Shown here: positions 27,207-36,529 of the stretch, piece by piece
Numbering within the stretch: position 1 is the stretch's first letter
How the letters are laid out: every line of letters starts with the position of its first letter
Assembly (NCBI RefSeq): GCF_017426705.2
Contig: NZ_CP147251.1
Location: forward strand, 2,826,501 to 2,890,500
Length of the DNA: 64,000 bases
Reading direction: 5' to 3'
Source: Enterococcus sp. DIV2402
Lineage (GTDB): Bacteria; Bacillota; Bacilli; Lactobacillales; Enterococcaceae
Position numbers and translations under genes: made by a program
Notes under the pieces: model-generated
The model's input: the letters and a program-made list of their open reading frames with translations, nothing else
What the model was told of the DNA's origin: nothing
The model's database searches: none

Positions 27207-27303
27207 ACACTAAATGATACACTGTTGATTTAATACTTTTTCTCAAAAAAATACAATACACTAAAACGACACACTTTGTTTTGTGTATCGTTTTAGTGTA
27301 TTG
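27207..27303 (-). repeat. Three copies of an ACACTAAAACGATACAC-like element: activator site and terminator
   Basis: A near-perfect inverted repeat (arms 27254-27274 and 27283-27303, 21 bases each with one mismatch, 8-base spacer) contains ACACTAAAACGATACAC in both arms. A third, one-base-shorter copy (ACACTAAATGATACAC) lies at 27207-27222 beside the -24 element. On the minus strand the big repeat is followed by TATTTTTTT, so it also serves as the terminator of the activator gene, whose stop is 3 bases away. Its position, about 75-124 bases upstream of the expected start, fits an upstream activating sequence. Dual use is my inference. Confidence 0.7.
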
Positions 27304-27305
27304 TA

Positions 27306-30125
27306 TCAAACTTTTTCTTTCACTTGACGATGAATCATCGTTAGCAAATAATACTCTTCTGCTAACGGAATCGTTAAGTTTAGCGTTCTTCCTAACGATA
27401 ACACATGAACATGTAATTGCTCATAGTCTTCATTTTCTTGCAACCAATGTATTTCTTCTTCATTCGTAGTCAGTGGTTGGTTTAATAAAACTCGTTCTAA
27501 CAAACCTGCTGCATGCAATAAGAAATTAATACGGAAGCCTTTTTCTTCACTTGGAATATGCGAACTATTCATCACGTCTGCTGTAAATTTCCATAAAGGC
27601 TCAATCATTTTTTTCGGATTCAAGAAAGTATAATTATTTTCTAAAAATTCGATACAGACTTGTTTTGTTTGTTCTTGATTTAGTTCGACTGTTTCAGATA
27701 ACAGTTGATTTCCTGTCAATAATCGATCAATCAGTTCATCGGTATCTTGTGTCATAAAGTTTTCTAATGAAATAAAGGGTACCGGTAATTTAGGATCGAT
27801 AACACCAGTCGTTGCAATCAATTCATATTTCTTTTGGATCTGCGGGACTTTTTCTTTTAAATCCAAAACAGATAACGTTAAAATTTCAATATCCGTGATA
27901 TTTTTTTTATCTAACGTATGTTGAATGATGCCTTTAATTTGTTCAGCAGTACCTTCACCAGACGCACAAATCGCTAAAATGCCTCGTGGTAAATGTGGCT
28001 GAACACCCGAATGTGGAAACTCCTCTAAACGACTGTACCCACGAAAATTCTCTAGTGACTCATACAATTCTTTCAAACTCGTTCCTAATACAGAAGCTTT
28101 ACGAACTGCTTCTAATACAATGGGTGTAGTGACCATATCAATTGTTCGCACAAACACACCCGTTTCACGTTGAATTTCGGCATTGAAGGTGACTAAAGAA
28201 CCCATATCAACTAATAATAAAACACCGCTGCCTTCATTGACCATAAGTACTGCTTGTTTCATTTTTTCTAATGCAATTTTAGGTGGCATGTCTAACGGCA
28301 TATCAACTGCAGCTACCTGTTCAACACCCAATAATTGCTTCACGACATCAACCATACTTGTTGCTGTACTATTGCCATGTGCAGCCACAACTACCCCAAT
28401 CTTGCCTTCCGCAGAACTATTTTTCAACGAAACCAACAATACAGCTAAATAATATTCTTCGCTTTCTGGAATCGCTACATTAAATGATTCCCCAATAAAC
28501 TGACGGATTTCTTGCGCAACTTTGAATTCTTCTGGATAGTCCGCTACCATTTCACGGATGTTATCATTGGTATGTCTTGTTTCTCCTAACTGAATTTTTT
28601 TCAAAAATGAACTAATATGCAAACTCATCGCATACACAAAATTTTGCTGAAAATCATAATTCAAACGATTGCGAACAATGGTATAAATTCGGTTGGTTAG
28701 TTCAATGATTTTTTGGTCAACAAATTCACTCAATTTATTATCCGCATGAAAAGAAAAGCCATGATCTTTATAAAACGATTTTAAATGCACATTAATATCC
28801 GTCGAAATAAAATGATTAATTGCTTCTTGATCGACGCCATCAGCTTTTAACAAGGCAGCTTTATCACCGATAATATCATATAAATTATACGGTAGTTCAT
28901 ATGAATCTGATTGAATATTTAAAATGTCTTCATTAGGTTGAATGACAATTTTAGGTTCAAGACTATGAGACAGTTCCATTAAAATTTCACGTTTATTCGC
29001 TAACATAATCAAACCAGAACGAATGCCTTCTGGAACATCTTCTAAAGTGATATCAATTTGCGATTGATGCATGTGATTTAAAAAACCGCGCGCGCAAACT
29101 AATTGAACGTTTGATTTTAGCTGTCCAATATTTCCAAAACTAACACTTCCAATTAAAGCTTTTACCACATCTTCCGTTAAAGAAATGGTTCGTTGAATAC
29201 GACTCGCTTCGTGAGATACCATGATTTTAACCAAATCGAGCTTCTCATTAGCCGGCCGCTTTTCAAAAGAAGGCATTTGGATATTAATTGGAATTCTTCG
29301 AACAAATGTATCTAATAATGCCGAATTAGGGTCTTCAGTGGTTGCACCCACAATTCGTACATCCGCAAAATGATTTTTCCCTGTTTCACCAAGACGGCTA
29401 TAAGAGCCATGATCCATAAAATAAAAAATCATTTCTTGTCCTTCTGGTGGCAAACGATGAATCTCATCTAAAAAGAGCATACTTCCGTCAGCCTGATCAA
29501 TTACACCTAACTTCTCCGCATCAGCTCCAGTAAAAGCACCTTTAACATAACCAAATAAATGACTCATTAACAACTCGGGATTATTCGCGTAATCGGCACA
29601 ATTGAATACTATCATTTCTTTGTCTTCCGCAATTACTTGATTCGCCTTCGCAAATTGAAACATTGCGTGCGCAAAAAAAGTCTTTCCTGAACCAGTTGGA
29701 CCGGTGATTAAACAATTCAACCCTCGTGGAGGATACAAAATTGCTGCTTTCGCTTGTTCTCCGGCATTTTTCATACTGCCATTCATCCCAATAATACGCG
29801 CAAAAATATCATTCGCTGGTAAAAATTGTGAAATACGCTGAGGTTTTCTTTTTTCACGTGGTTGACGACTTTCTTTGTAGCTTGGTACATATTTTTCCTG
29901 TACATTATGAATCGTTGCCGCTAATGTATAACCAACTGGACGACCATCTAATTTAAGTAAACGACCTTCACGTACAAGTTGGTTCAAATCTTTACTGACA
30001 TTACTCCGTTGAATTTGAAGAGCTTCAGCAATTTCAGCAGTAGTAACAGCAATTTTTTCTAAATTAGAAGATTCATTCTCTCGATCCACAATATATTGAT
30101 AAATTCTTTCCATACGCTTACTCAA
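27306..30125 (-). CDS. LevR-family sigma-54-dependent activator with PTS regulation domains (MptR/ManR-like)
   Basis: A 939-residue activator of the mannose PTS operon. Order: N-terminal winged helix (about 1-65; QRSNVSKDLNQLVREGRL), AAA+ domain with Walker A TGPTGSGKT and the sigma-54-contact GAFTGA in GYVKGAFTGADAEKLG, a first PRD, an EIIA-mannose-like domain (VVVAAHGNSTATSM), an EIIB-Gat-like domain (LAICASGEGTAEQ), and a C-terminal second PRD. Phosphorylation by HPr and by the EIIB it senses is the known logic. Start chosen as TTG 30125 with GAGGTG six bases ahead; ATG 30113 is the alternative. The upstream part of the open frame is not plausible as protein. Confidence 0.93.
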   Translation of the reverse strand: MSKRMERIYQYIVDRENESSNLEKIAVTTAEIAEALQIQRSNVSKDLNQLVREGRLLKLDGRPVGYTLAATIHNVQEKYVPSYKESRQPREKRKPQRISQFLPANDIFARIIGMNGSMKNAGEQAKAAILYPPRGLNCLITGPTGSGKTFFAHAMFQFAKANQVIAEDKEMIVFNCADYANNPELLMSHLFGYVKGAFTGADAEKLGVIDQADGSMLFLDEIHRLPPEGQEMIFYFMDHGSYSRLGETGKNHFADVRIVGATTEDPNSALLDTFVRRIPINIQMPSFEKRPANEKLDLVKIMVSHEASRIQRTISLTEDVVKALIGSVSFGNIGQLKSNVQLVCARGFLNHMHQSQIDITLEDVPEGIRSGLIMLANKREILMELSHSLEPKIVIQPNEDILNIQSDSYELPYNLYDIIGDKAALLKADGVDQEAINHFISTDINVHLKSFYKDHGFSFHADNKLSEFVDQKIIELTNRIYTIVRNRLNYDFQQNFVYAMSLHISSFLKKIQLGETRHTNDNIREMVADYPEEFKVAQEIRQFIGESFNVAIPESEEYYLAVLLVSLKNSSAEGKIGVVVAAHGNSTATSMVDVVKQLLGVEQVAAVDMPLDMPPKIALEKMKQAVLMVNEGSGVLLLVDMGSLVTFNAEIQRETGVFVRTIDMVTTPIVLEAVRKASVLGTSLKELYESLENFRGYSRLEEFPHSGVQPHLPRGILAICASGEGTAEQIKGIIQHTLDKKNITDIEILTLSVLDLKEKVPQIQKKYELIATTGVIDPKLPVPFISLENFMTQDTDELIDRLLTGNQLLSETVELNQEQTKQVCIEFLENNYTFLNPKKMIEPLWKFTADVMNSSHIPSEEKGFRINFLLHAAGLLERVLLNQPLTTNEEEIHWLQENEDYEQLHVHVLSLGRTLNLTIPLAEEYYLLTMIHRQVKEKV

Positions 30126-30188
30126 ACATCTCACCTCTTCATCAAATTTCTTCTTTCTATTATAAACGGTCTTATCATGAATTACCAT

Positions 30189-30236
30189 GCACACTGAAAA
30201 AACAAGACAGATCAAATGACCTATCTTGTTTTTTCA
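30189..30236 (-). terminator. Rho-independent terminator after the GNAT gene
   Basis: Arms AAAACAAGATAG-like and CTGTCTTGTTTTTT pair around a short AT-rich loop and overlap the last codons of the acetyltransferase gene. The T-run is on the minus strand. It separates this unit from the LevR-type gene. Confidence 0.8.
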
Positions 30237-30781
30237 TCAAGTTTTGCAAATGGAATGAATGCTTGTGGCGGAATCGTCGGCTCTGTAAGTGTTTTTTGCA
30301 TCCACACCACATCAAACCATTGATTAAATTTAAAACCAACTTGTGTATACAATCCAACATGTTGGTAGCCAAATTTTTGATGGAAATGTTCGCTTCTTTG
30401 ATTTCCTGCAGTAATACAAGCTAATAATTGAACAACATTTTGTCGCATTAAGACCGCTTCTAGCGCTTGATACAATTGAGTACCAATTCCTTTAACTGGG
30501 CAATTTTCTTGGACATAGACCGTTGTTTCAACCGCCCAATCATAGGCTGCTCGCATTTTATAGGCACCGGCATAAGCATACCCTAAAATTGCTCCATCCT
30601 CTGTTTCTGCCACTAAATAAGGATATCTTTCTAGTGTTTGTTGAATTCGGTTGGAAAAATCTTCAATAGTCGGTACCGTATATTCAAACGTAATGGCAGT
30701 GTTTTCTACATACAGTGCATAAATGCTCAATAAAGCTGACGCATCTTCAATGGTTGCTGTTCGAATAGAAATGTTAGTCAT
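30221..30781 (-). CDS. GNAT-family N-acetyltransferase (Pat-like)
   Basis: A 186-residue acetyl-CoA-dependent acetyltransferase. The sequence has the Pat/phosphinothricin-acetyltransferase-like start IRTATIEDASALLSIYALYVENTAITFEY, the beta4-beta5 area ILGYAYAGAYKMRAAYDWAVETTVYV, the acetyl-CoA pyrophosphate loop CPVKGIGTQLY and the C-terminal RSEHFHQKFGYQHVGLYTQVGFK. The substrate is unknown. The ATG overlaps the end of the diacylglycerol-kinase-like gene, so the two are cotranslated. Confidence 0.9.
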   Translation of the reverse strand: MTNISIRTATIEDASALLSIYALYVENTAITFEYTVPTIEDFSNRIQQTLERYPYLVAETEDGAILGYAYAGAYKMRAAYDWAVETTVYVQENCPVKGIGTQLYQALEAVLMRQNVVQLLACITAGNQRSEHFHQKFGYQHVGLYTQVGFKFNQWFDVVWMQKTLTEPTIPPQAFIPFAKLDEKTR

Positions 30782-31670
30782 TCACTTCACCGGCATATAC
30801 TGTCAAATGTGCAGGTAATATTTCGACAGTAATTGGCAATTCTGGGCCTTCATCACCATCTACATTCGTACCAAGTGTTTTTTCTTTGACAGCAATTGTT
30901 CCTTTCTCAAACGTCACATAACCTACATTGTCCGTACTTTCTTTGACACCTGTTAATAAGTCGGGCAAACTTTTTACAGTCTCCAATAAACTTTCATCTT
31001 TAAGATATAATAAGTGCATCTTACCATCATCAACTTGTGCATCGGAAAATAATTGTTCAAAACCACCAACTGAATTAGTTGAACCAATAATGAGGGTTGT
31101 ACTTGTAATTTCTTGTGACTCTCCGTCAATTGTTAATTCAAAGTCATATGATTCAGTCCCAATTACATTTTTAATGCCTGAAATAAAATAAGCCAATTTA
31201 CCAAATTTAGTTTTATCTTCAACATCGACATCATTAATTGATTCTGGAATTGTACCAATTGCTACAACATTCATGAAGTATTGGTCATTTAATTTACCCA
31301 CATCCAATGATTTTGTACGCTTAATATCTAACTTGCTAATTGCTTCTTCTGGATCTAATGGTAAATTTAAGGCCCTGGCTAAATCGTTCACAGTACCTAA
31401 TGGAAAGAAACCAAAATTTGGTCGATAGGTTTCTTCTGCCAATCCACTAATGGCTTCATTAACCGTGCCATCGCCCCCCATTGCAAAGACGCTATCAAGT
31501 TTTGCTTGTGCAGCTTCTTTGGCAAAATCAATCGCATCGCCAGCTTCTTCTGTATGTTTAACAATCACTTCGTCAAATAAAGTGTTTAATTTTTCAGTTG
31601 CTTGTTCTTCATATTTTTTGGCTTCTTCTCCACCTGAACTTGGGTTTACAATTAACAAAGCTTTCGTCAT
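30774..31670 (-). CDS. Diacylglycerol/lipid kinase family protein (YegS/BmrU-like)
   Basis: A 298-residue protein of the DAGK catalytic-domain family. The ATP-binding GGDGTVNEA motif (about 62-70) and N-terminal LLIVNPSSGG are intact, as are the family segments FGFFPLGTVNDLARALNLP and GGFEQLFSDAQVDDGKMHLLYL. Such enzymes phosphorylate diacylglycerol or related lipids; the substrate here is not determined (an undecaprenol or ceramide-like substrate is also possible). It is followed by the acetyltransferase gene with overlapping stop and start. Confidence 0.9.
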   Translation of the reverse strand: MTKALLIVNPSSGGEEAKKYEEQATEKLNTLFDEVIVKHTEEAGDAIDFAKEAAQAKLDSVFAMGGDGTVNEAISGLAEETYRPNFGFFPLGTVNDLARALNLPLDPEEAISKLDIKRTKSLDVGKLNDQYFMNVVAIGTIPESINDVDVEDKTKFGKLAYFISGIKNVIGTESYDFELTIDGESQEITSTTLIIGSTNSVGGFEQLFSDAQVDDGKMHLLYLKDESLLETVKSLPDLLTGVKESTDNVGYVTFEKGTIAVKEKTLGTNVDGDEGPELPITVEILPAHLTVYAGEVND

Positions 31671-31682
31671 CTTCAGTTCCTC

Positions 31683-32330
31683 CTATTTGTTCTTTAATTT
31701 CCAACAAAATGTTACAGATAAGGTTTCTTCAATCATAGCTGGTTGAATCGTGGGCATTGCTGCTTGACGACTCACAGTAGATTGAAAGACCATGGGTGAA
31801 AGAAATGGGCGTTGCTCAGTTGTGCTATTTTCAATCTGAACTAAATCACCTAATAGTAAATTTGAAGCTTCTGCAAGAATTTCTGCTTGCAAGCGTGCAT
31901 CATTTGTTGCGTTGATTAATAATTGTTTTTGTAATGTCAAACGATCACTGACAGTAAATTGAAGTGAAATCACTGGTTGTACCTCTGTTTTAGAAATACT
32001 CGTCAACAATTCTTCCAAACGTTCTTGATGAAACGGAAATTGCAACGTCACGGTTTGATTCACTTCATAACCAATGGACTCCGTTTGCCAAACCTCTTCT
32101 TTGAATTCACTTTTTTCTTTGGTATCTATTGAAAATGATTGTGTTTTTAACTCTTCAACAGAAAACTCCTGTGCCGTAATCACTGTTTCTAATTGTGTAA
32201 CCTTTTGCTTTGCCCCTTGAATCGCTTGTGCGTATTCAGCATGGACCGTTGCTAATTGTAAAACAACACATACTGTATCAGGAATTGCAGAAACATGACC
32301 GATTCCTGTAACTGTCACTAATTTCCCCAC
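31683..32330 (-). CDS. SIMPL-domain (DUF541) protein
   Basis: A 215-residue protein of the SIMPL/DUF541 family: starts GKLVTVTGIGHVSAIPD, has AIQGAKQKVTQLETVI, IGYEVNQTVTLQF, and the C-terminal ATNDARLQAEILAEASN block. No signal peptide or membrane helix is seen, so it is probably cytosolic, unlike exported members such as BP26. Function of bacterial members is poorly known (oxidative stress, signalling). Translation likely starts at GTG 32330, 8 bases from AAGGA. It stands 12 bases upstream of the lipid kinase gene. Confidence 0.85.
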   Translation of the reverse strand: MGKLVTVTGIGHVSAIPDTVCVVLQLATVHAEYAQAIQGAKQKVTQLETVITAQEFSVEELKTQSFSIDTKEKSEFKEEVWQTESIGYEVNQTVTLQFPFHQERLEELLTSISKTEVQPVISLQFTVSDRLTLQKQLLINATNDARLQAEILAEASNLLLGDLVQIENSTTEQRPFLSPMVFQSTVSRQAAMPTIQPAMIEETLSVTFCWKLKNK

Positions 32331-32395
32331 TAGATCATTCCTTTCACTATCGTTAGATTTATTTTACACGAAAGTTAAAAAAAATGCGTGAATAA

Positions 32396-32439
32396 ACAAA
32401 AAAAGTACGAAAAGAAAACGACGATTTTCTTTTCGTACT
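32396..32439 (-). terminator. Rho-independent terminator after the ABC exporter pair
   Basis: A perfect 15-base stem (AGTACGAAAAGAAAA with its complement) and a 6-base loop TCGTCG, followed by seven T on the minus strand. It closes the efrAB-like operon. Confidence 0.92.
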
Positions 32440-32456
32440 CATTCTATTAAACTATT

Positions 32457-34337
32457 TTAATCCAATTCAATCGCACCAGTTGCTAATTGATAGTAGACAC
32501 CTTTGTGTTCAAGTAATTCTTCATGGTTTCCGCGTTCAATAATGCGACCTTGATCTAAGACCATAATCGCATCGGAATTCTGAATCGTGGATAGACGATG
32601 AGCAATGACGAAAACAGTCCGTCCTTTCATCAAAGCATCCATTCCGTCTTGAACGATACGTTCCGTGCGCGTATCGATACTTGATGTCGCTTCATCTAAA
32701 ATCATCACGGGTGGATCTACGATAGCTGCTCGTGCAATCGCCAGCAATTGACGTTGCCCTTGAGAAAGTCCTTCACCATCTCCAGTAATAACAGTATCAT
32801 AGCCATCTGAAAGGTGGGATATAAAGTAATCCGCATTCGCAAGTTTGGCCGCTTTGCGCACTTCTTCATCCGTTGCATCCGGTTTACTGTACCGAATATT
32901 TTCACTAATTGTTCCAGTAAATAAATGCGTATCTTGCAACACAATTCCTAACGAACGACGCAACGATTCTTTTTTGATTTGTTGAATGTTAATTCCATCA
33001 TAAAGAATTTCGCCATTTGAAATGTCATAGAACCGATTAATTAGATTGGTAATGGTGGTTTTCCCTGCACCCGTTGCACCAACAAAAGCTAATTTTTCTC
33101 CTGGTTTAGCAAACAAATTAATATCATGTAAAACAAGTTGATCCGGATCCGGTGAATAACCAAAATCAACATGGTTGAACCGTACATCGCCTGTCAGTGG
33201 AATATAATTAAAATGATTGTTTTCTGGTACTTTCCATGCCCAATCTCCCGTTTGTTCTGCACATTCCACAGGTTGCCCCGCTTCATAACGAACATTGGTT
33301 AATGTGACAACTCCTTCATCTTTTTCCTCTTCTTCATCAAGTAATACAAAGATACGTTCCGCACCTGCTAACGCCATAATTACAAAGTTGATTTGCTGTG
33401 ATATCTGACTGATTGGCATATTTAACGAGCGACTTAGTTGAAGAAAAGAAGCAATTGCCCCAATCGTTAAGACAGCCAGTCCATGAATACTTAACAATCC
33501 ACCAACGACCGCAATTAACACATACTGAATATTTAGCATATTCATCATCACGGGCATTAGAATATTGGCATACCCATTGGCTTTCGTTGCATCCTCTGCC
33601 AATTGATTATTTAGTGTATCAAATTCTTGAATCGTGATGGTTTCATGATTAAAAATTTTGATGACTTTTTGTCCTTGCATACGCTCTTCCACGAAACCAT
33701 TTAATTTCCCAAGCGTTGACTGTTGTTTGCCAAAATAATTGCCACTCAAGCTAGTAATTTTTCGGATTGTTAAAAACATCAAGCTCACTGAACAAATCAC
33801 AAAAATCGTCAAAGGCAAACTGACAAAGAACATCGCTAGAAAAACACTCACAAAAGTTACCAAGGCTTGGAGAAGCTGCGGCAAGCTTTGAGAAATCATT
33901 TGACGAAGCGTATCAATATCATTTGTATAATGACTCATTACATCCCCATGAGAATGCGTATCGAAATATCGGATAGGTAAAGTTTCCATATGACTAAAAA
34001 GGTCATCACGAATTTTCTTTTGAACGCCTTGCGAAATGGTTACCATCAATTGATTAAACGTAATTGCTGCCAAAATCCCCATAAGATATATTCCCGCCAT
34101 TTGCAACACAGCTGTCAATAAGCCAGTAAAATCAGCCGCTCCGCTTTGTGCCAATAGGGGAATAGCGTAATCATCAATCACGACTTGTAGAAAGAGCGAA
34201 CCACGAACCGTCGCAAAAGCTGACAAAATAATACAAACAAACACAATCGCTAATTGCCAAGGATACCCTTTAATTAAATAGCTCACTAAACGTCGTAGTG
34301 TTTTTATCGGGCGATCTGCTGGTTGTCGTTTACTCAT
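32457..34337 (-). CDS. ABC multidrug exporter half-transporter, catalytic partner (EfrB-like)
   Basis: About 626 residues: six-helix exporter membrane domain (1-330) and nucleotide-binding domain with Walker A GATGAGKTT, signature LSQGQRQLL, and canonical Walker B VMILDEATSSID with the catalytic Glu, plus the switch His in FVIAHRLSTIQ. Pairs with the downstream-numbered half below. Enterococcal EfrAB-type heterodimers export drugs and dyes. Start placed at 34337 (MSKRQPADRP), overlapping the stop of its partner as ATGAGTAA; a longer TTG start at 34349 is possible. A Rho-independent terminator follows. Confidence 0.92.
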   Translation of the reverse strand: MSKRQPADRPIKTLRRLVSYLIKGYPWQLAIVFVCIILSAFATVRGSLFLQVVIDDYAIPLLAQSGAADFTGLLTAVLQMAGIYLMGILAAITFNQLMVTISQGVQKKIRDDLFSHMETLPIRYFDTHSHGDVMSHYTNDIDTLRQMISQSLPQLLQALVTFVSVFLAMFFVSLPLTIFVICSVSLMFLTIRKITSLSGNYFGKQQSTLGKLNGFVEERMQGQKVIKIFNHETITIQEFDTLNNQLAEDATKANGYANILMPVMMNMLNIQYVLIAVVGGLLSIHGLAVLTIGAIASFLQLSRSLNMPISQISQQINFVIMALAGAERIFVLLDEEEEKDEGVVTLTNVRYEAGQPVECAEQTGDWAWKVPENNHFNYIPLTGDVRFNHVDFGYSPDPDQLVLHDINLFAKPGEKLAFVGATGAGKTTITNLINRFYDISNGEILYDGINIQQIKKESLRRSLGIVLQDTHLFTGTISENIRYSKPDATDEEVRKAAKLANADYFISHLSDGYDTVITGDGEGLSQGQRQLLAIARAAIVDPPVMILDEATSSIDTRTERIVQDGMDALMKGRTVFVIAHRLSTIQNSDAIMVLDQGRIIERGNHEELLEHKGVYYQLATGAIELD

Positions 34338-36066
34338 ATACCTCACCAAATCCTTTCACTTGAGAATGATTGACTTCCTGATAGATTTTATTGGTTGCGA
34401 GCAATTCTTCATGGGTGCCAATCCCTTGAATTTCTCCTTCTTCCATGACAATAATTTTATCGGCTTTTTCAACAGAAGAAATCCGTTGAGCAATAATAAA
34501 TTTCGTCGTTTCTGGGATTGTTTCAAAAAAAGCTTGCTGAATCAGATAATCAGTTTTAGTGTCCACCGCACTCGTCGAATCATCAAGAATCAAAATTTTA
34601 GGTTTCTTCAATAACGCACGTGCAATTGTAAGTCGCTGTTTTTGACCACCCGACACATTGGTTCCTCCTTGCTCAATATACGTATCATAGCCTTGAGCAA
34701 GCTTACGGATAAATTCATCTGCTTGTGCCAAACAACAAGCTTCCACCAACTCTTCATCCGTTGCTTCAGGATTTCCCCAACGTAAGTTTTCTTTGATAGT
34801 TCCAGAAAATAAGACATTGTTTTGCAAGACCATTCCTACCGCATCTCGCAGTGCTTGCAACGAATAGTCTCGGACATCTTGACCACCAACCTGCACTGTT
34901 CCTTCTGTCGCATCATATAGTCGTGGAATCAATTGGACAAGAGTCGTTTTACCAGACCCAGTTCCACCAATAATTCCCACTGTTTCTCCAGAGGCAATAT
35001 GAAAATCACAATTGTTGAGCACCAGATTGTCTTTTTTTCCAGAATAGCTGAAAGAAACATTCTTAAACTCTACACTGCCATCAGAAATCTCCGTCAAAGG
35101 TTCCTCAGGATCGGTCAAATCACTTGCTTCATTCAATACTTCTGAAATTCGCTCCATCGAAGGACGAGAAATAATCAGCATCACAAAAACCATCGACATC
35201 ATATTCAAAGCAATTAGAATTTGCATGACATACATGAACATACTCATCAATTCGCCCGTTGTCATCGAACTATCGACAATCAAATGTGCCCCAATCCATG
35301 AGATTAGCAACATGCAACTAAACATCGTAAATTGCATTAATGGTCCATTGAAAGCGACAATTCGTTCTGCTTTGGAAAACATCCGATAAATTTTTTCTGA
35401 AACAGTTTCGAATTTTTGCACTTCATGCGCTTCTCGAACATATGATTTTACAATGCGAATACCTTGTAAGTTTTCCTGAACGACTTGATTCAACCGATCA
35501 TACGTACGAAAGACACGATTAAATGCCGGATGAGCAAACTTAATAATGAGAGCTAAGCCGATTGCCAAAAAAGGAATGGCAAATAAAAAAATAACCGCTA
35601 ATTCATTATTAATCCGAAAAGCCATAAATAATGAGAAAATAAACAACAACGGACTACGAACTAAAATTCGAATTGTCATTTGAAAAGAATTTTGCACGTT
35701 GTTGATATCAGTTGTTAAACGTGTAACTAAGCTAGACGTAGAAAAGCGGTCAATATTGGCAAAAGAAAATTTTTGGATATTCACAAAAATAGCGCGACGA
35801 ATATTTTTAGCAAATCCCGCCGAAGCAATTGCCGCATAACGCGCAGACAACATCCCAAAAATTAACGCCAAGACCGCAAATACGACCAAACCTAAACCAA
35901 TAACCAAAATATTTCGTTGATTTCCTGTCGCGATACCTTGATCAATAATTTGTGCCATTAAAACTGGTATCAGAATATCGAGAAGAACTTCTAAGGAAAC
36001 AAAAAAAGGCGTCATTAACGCATCTTTTTTATATTCTCCAATATTTTTCAAGAGAGATTTTATCAC
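34330..36066 (-). CDS. ABC multidrug exporter half-transporter, degenerate site (EfrA-like)
   Basis: About 578 residues: exporter membrane domain with six helices and an NBD with Walker A GGTGSGKTT and signature NVSGGQKQRL, but Walker B reads ILILDDSTSAVD, with Asp in place of the catalytic Glu, and the switch region reads IIAQRISSVEK with Gln in place of His. These two changes mark the non-catalytic site of a heterodimeric exporter, as in BmrC/EfrA. Start is probably GTG at 36066 (10 bases from AGGAG); GTG 36075 is too close to the ribosome site. Coupled to the next gene by overlap. Confidence 0.92.
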   Translation of the reverse strand: MIKSLLKNIGEYKKDALMTPFFVSLEVLLDILIPVLMAQIIDQGIATGNQRNILVIGLGLVVFAVLALIFGMLSARYAAIASAGFAKNIRRAIFVNIQKFSFANIDRFSTSSLVTRLTTDINNVQNSFQMTIRILVRSPLLFIFSLFMAFRINNELAVIFLFAIPFLAIGLALIIKFAHPAFNRVFRTYDRLNQVVQENLQGIRIVKSYVREAHEVQKFETVSEKIYRMFSKAERIVAFNGPLMQFTMFSCMLLISWIGAHLIVDSSMTTGELMSMFMYVMQILIALNMMSMVFVMLIISRPSMERISEVLNEASDLTDPEEPLTEISDGSVEFKNVSFSYSGKKDNLVLNNCDFHIASGETVGIIGGTGSGKTTLVQLIPRLYDATEGTVQVGGQDVRDYSLQALRDAVGMVLQNNVLFSGTIKENLRWGNPEATDEELVEACCLAQADEFIRKLAQGYDTYIEQGGTNVSGGQKQRLTIARALLKKPKILILDDSTSAVDTKTDYLIQQAFFETIPETTKFIIAQRISSVEKADKIIVMEEGEIQGIGTHEELLATNKIYQEVNHSQVKGFGEVYE

Positions 36067-36253
36067 GTTTTTCACACTCCTTTAATTAAATTATCAAAAA
36101 AACGCTATAAGTAAAGTGTGCGGAACTTCTTTATAAAAGTCAATGAAAGGGGTTAAAAAAGTCAAAAAAATTTTTAAAATTCGAATAACATGATGATGTA
36201 ATCTTCTATTCACATCAGCAATAACTACTTTGAAGTAAAAAAACATTTAGTAT

Positions 36254-36280
36254 ATAAAAAAACCCGTTTTCCAACGGGCT
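36254..36280 (-). terminator. Rho-independent terminator of the 45-codon gene
   Basis: Minus-strand GCCCGTT / AACGGGT stem with a GGAA-type loop and a following run of seven T. It is 50-80 bases past the stop of the small gene at 36332 and about 190 bases upstream of the ABC exporter start. Confidence 0.92.
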
Positions 36281-36331
36281 TTGTGTTATCGATTCGACTT
36301 ACTATTTGACGCATAGTTACGAGATAGTGGA

Positions 36332-36469
36332 TCACACGTCCTTTCTCCGATTATCTCGGGTATAAGAAAGTTTAATCCAATTATCTGGTGGTTTTTTGAT
36401 TAATCCCATGCTCATCAACAGTTTGTTTACTTTCCTTTTATACAAGTTACTTCGGTATGCGTTTTCCAT
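36332..36469 (-). CDS. Unrecognised 45-residue basic protein with own transcription unit
   Basis: An open frame starting MENAYRSNLYKRKVNKLL and ending YTRDNRRKDV, about 12 basic and 4 acidic residues, no membrane helix. An AAAGGACG ribosome site precedes the ATG by 7 bases. Upstream are a good promoter (36530-36558) and a perfect 26-base palindrome (36500-36525); downstream is a terminator (36254-36280). The set of signals argues for a real gene. The small size and charge suggest nucleic-acid or ribosome contact, but I recognise no family and assign no function. Confidence 0.65.
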   Translation of the reverse strand: MENAYRSNLYKRKVNKLLMSMGLIKKPPDNWIKLSYTRDNRRKDV

Positions 36470-36499
36470 AACTTCACGTCCTTTTTATGAACTTGGGTA

Positions 36500-36525
36500 G
36501 TGAAAAGAAGATATCTTCTTTTCAC
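36500..36525 (-). promoter_or_regulatory. Perfect 26-bp palindrome at the transcript start of the 45-codon gene
   Basis: GTGAAAAGAAGAT followed directly by its exact reverse complement. It begins at about the predicted +1 (near 36523) and ends 30 bases before the ATG. It may be a repressor operator or, in RNA, a 5'-terminal hairpin. Confidence 0.75.
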
Positions 36526-36529
36526 CTTT

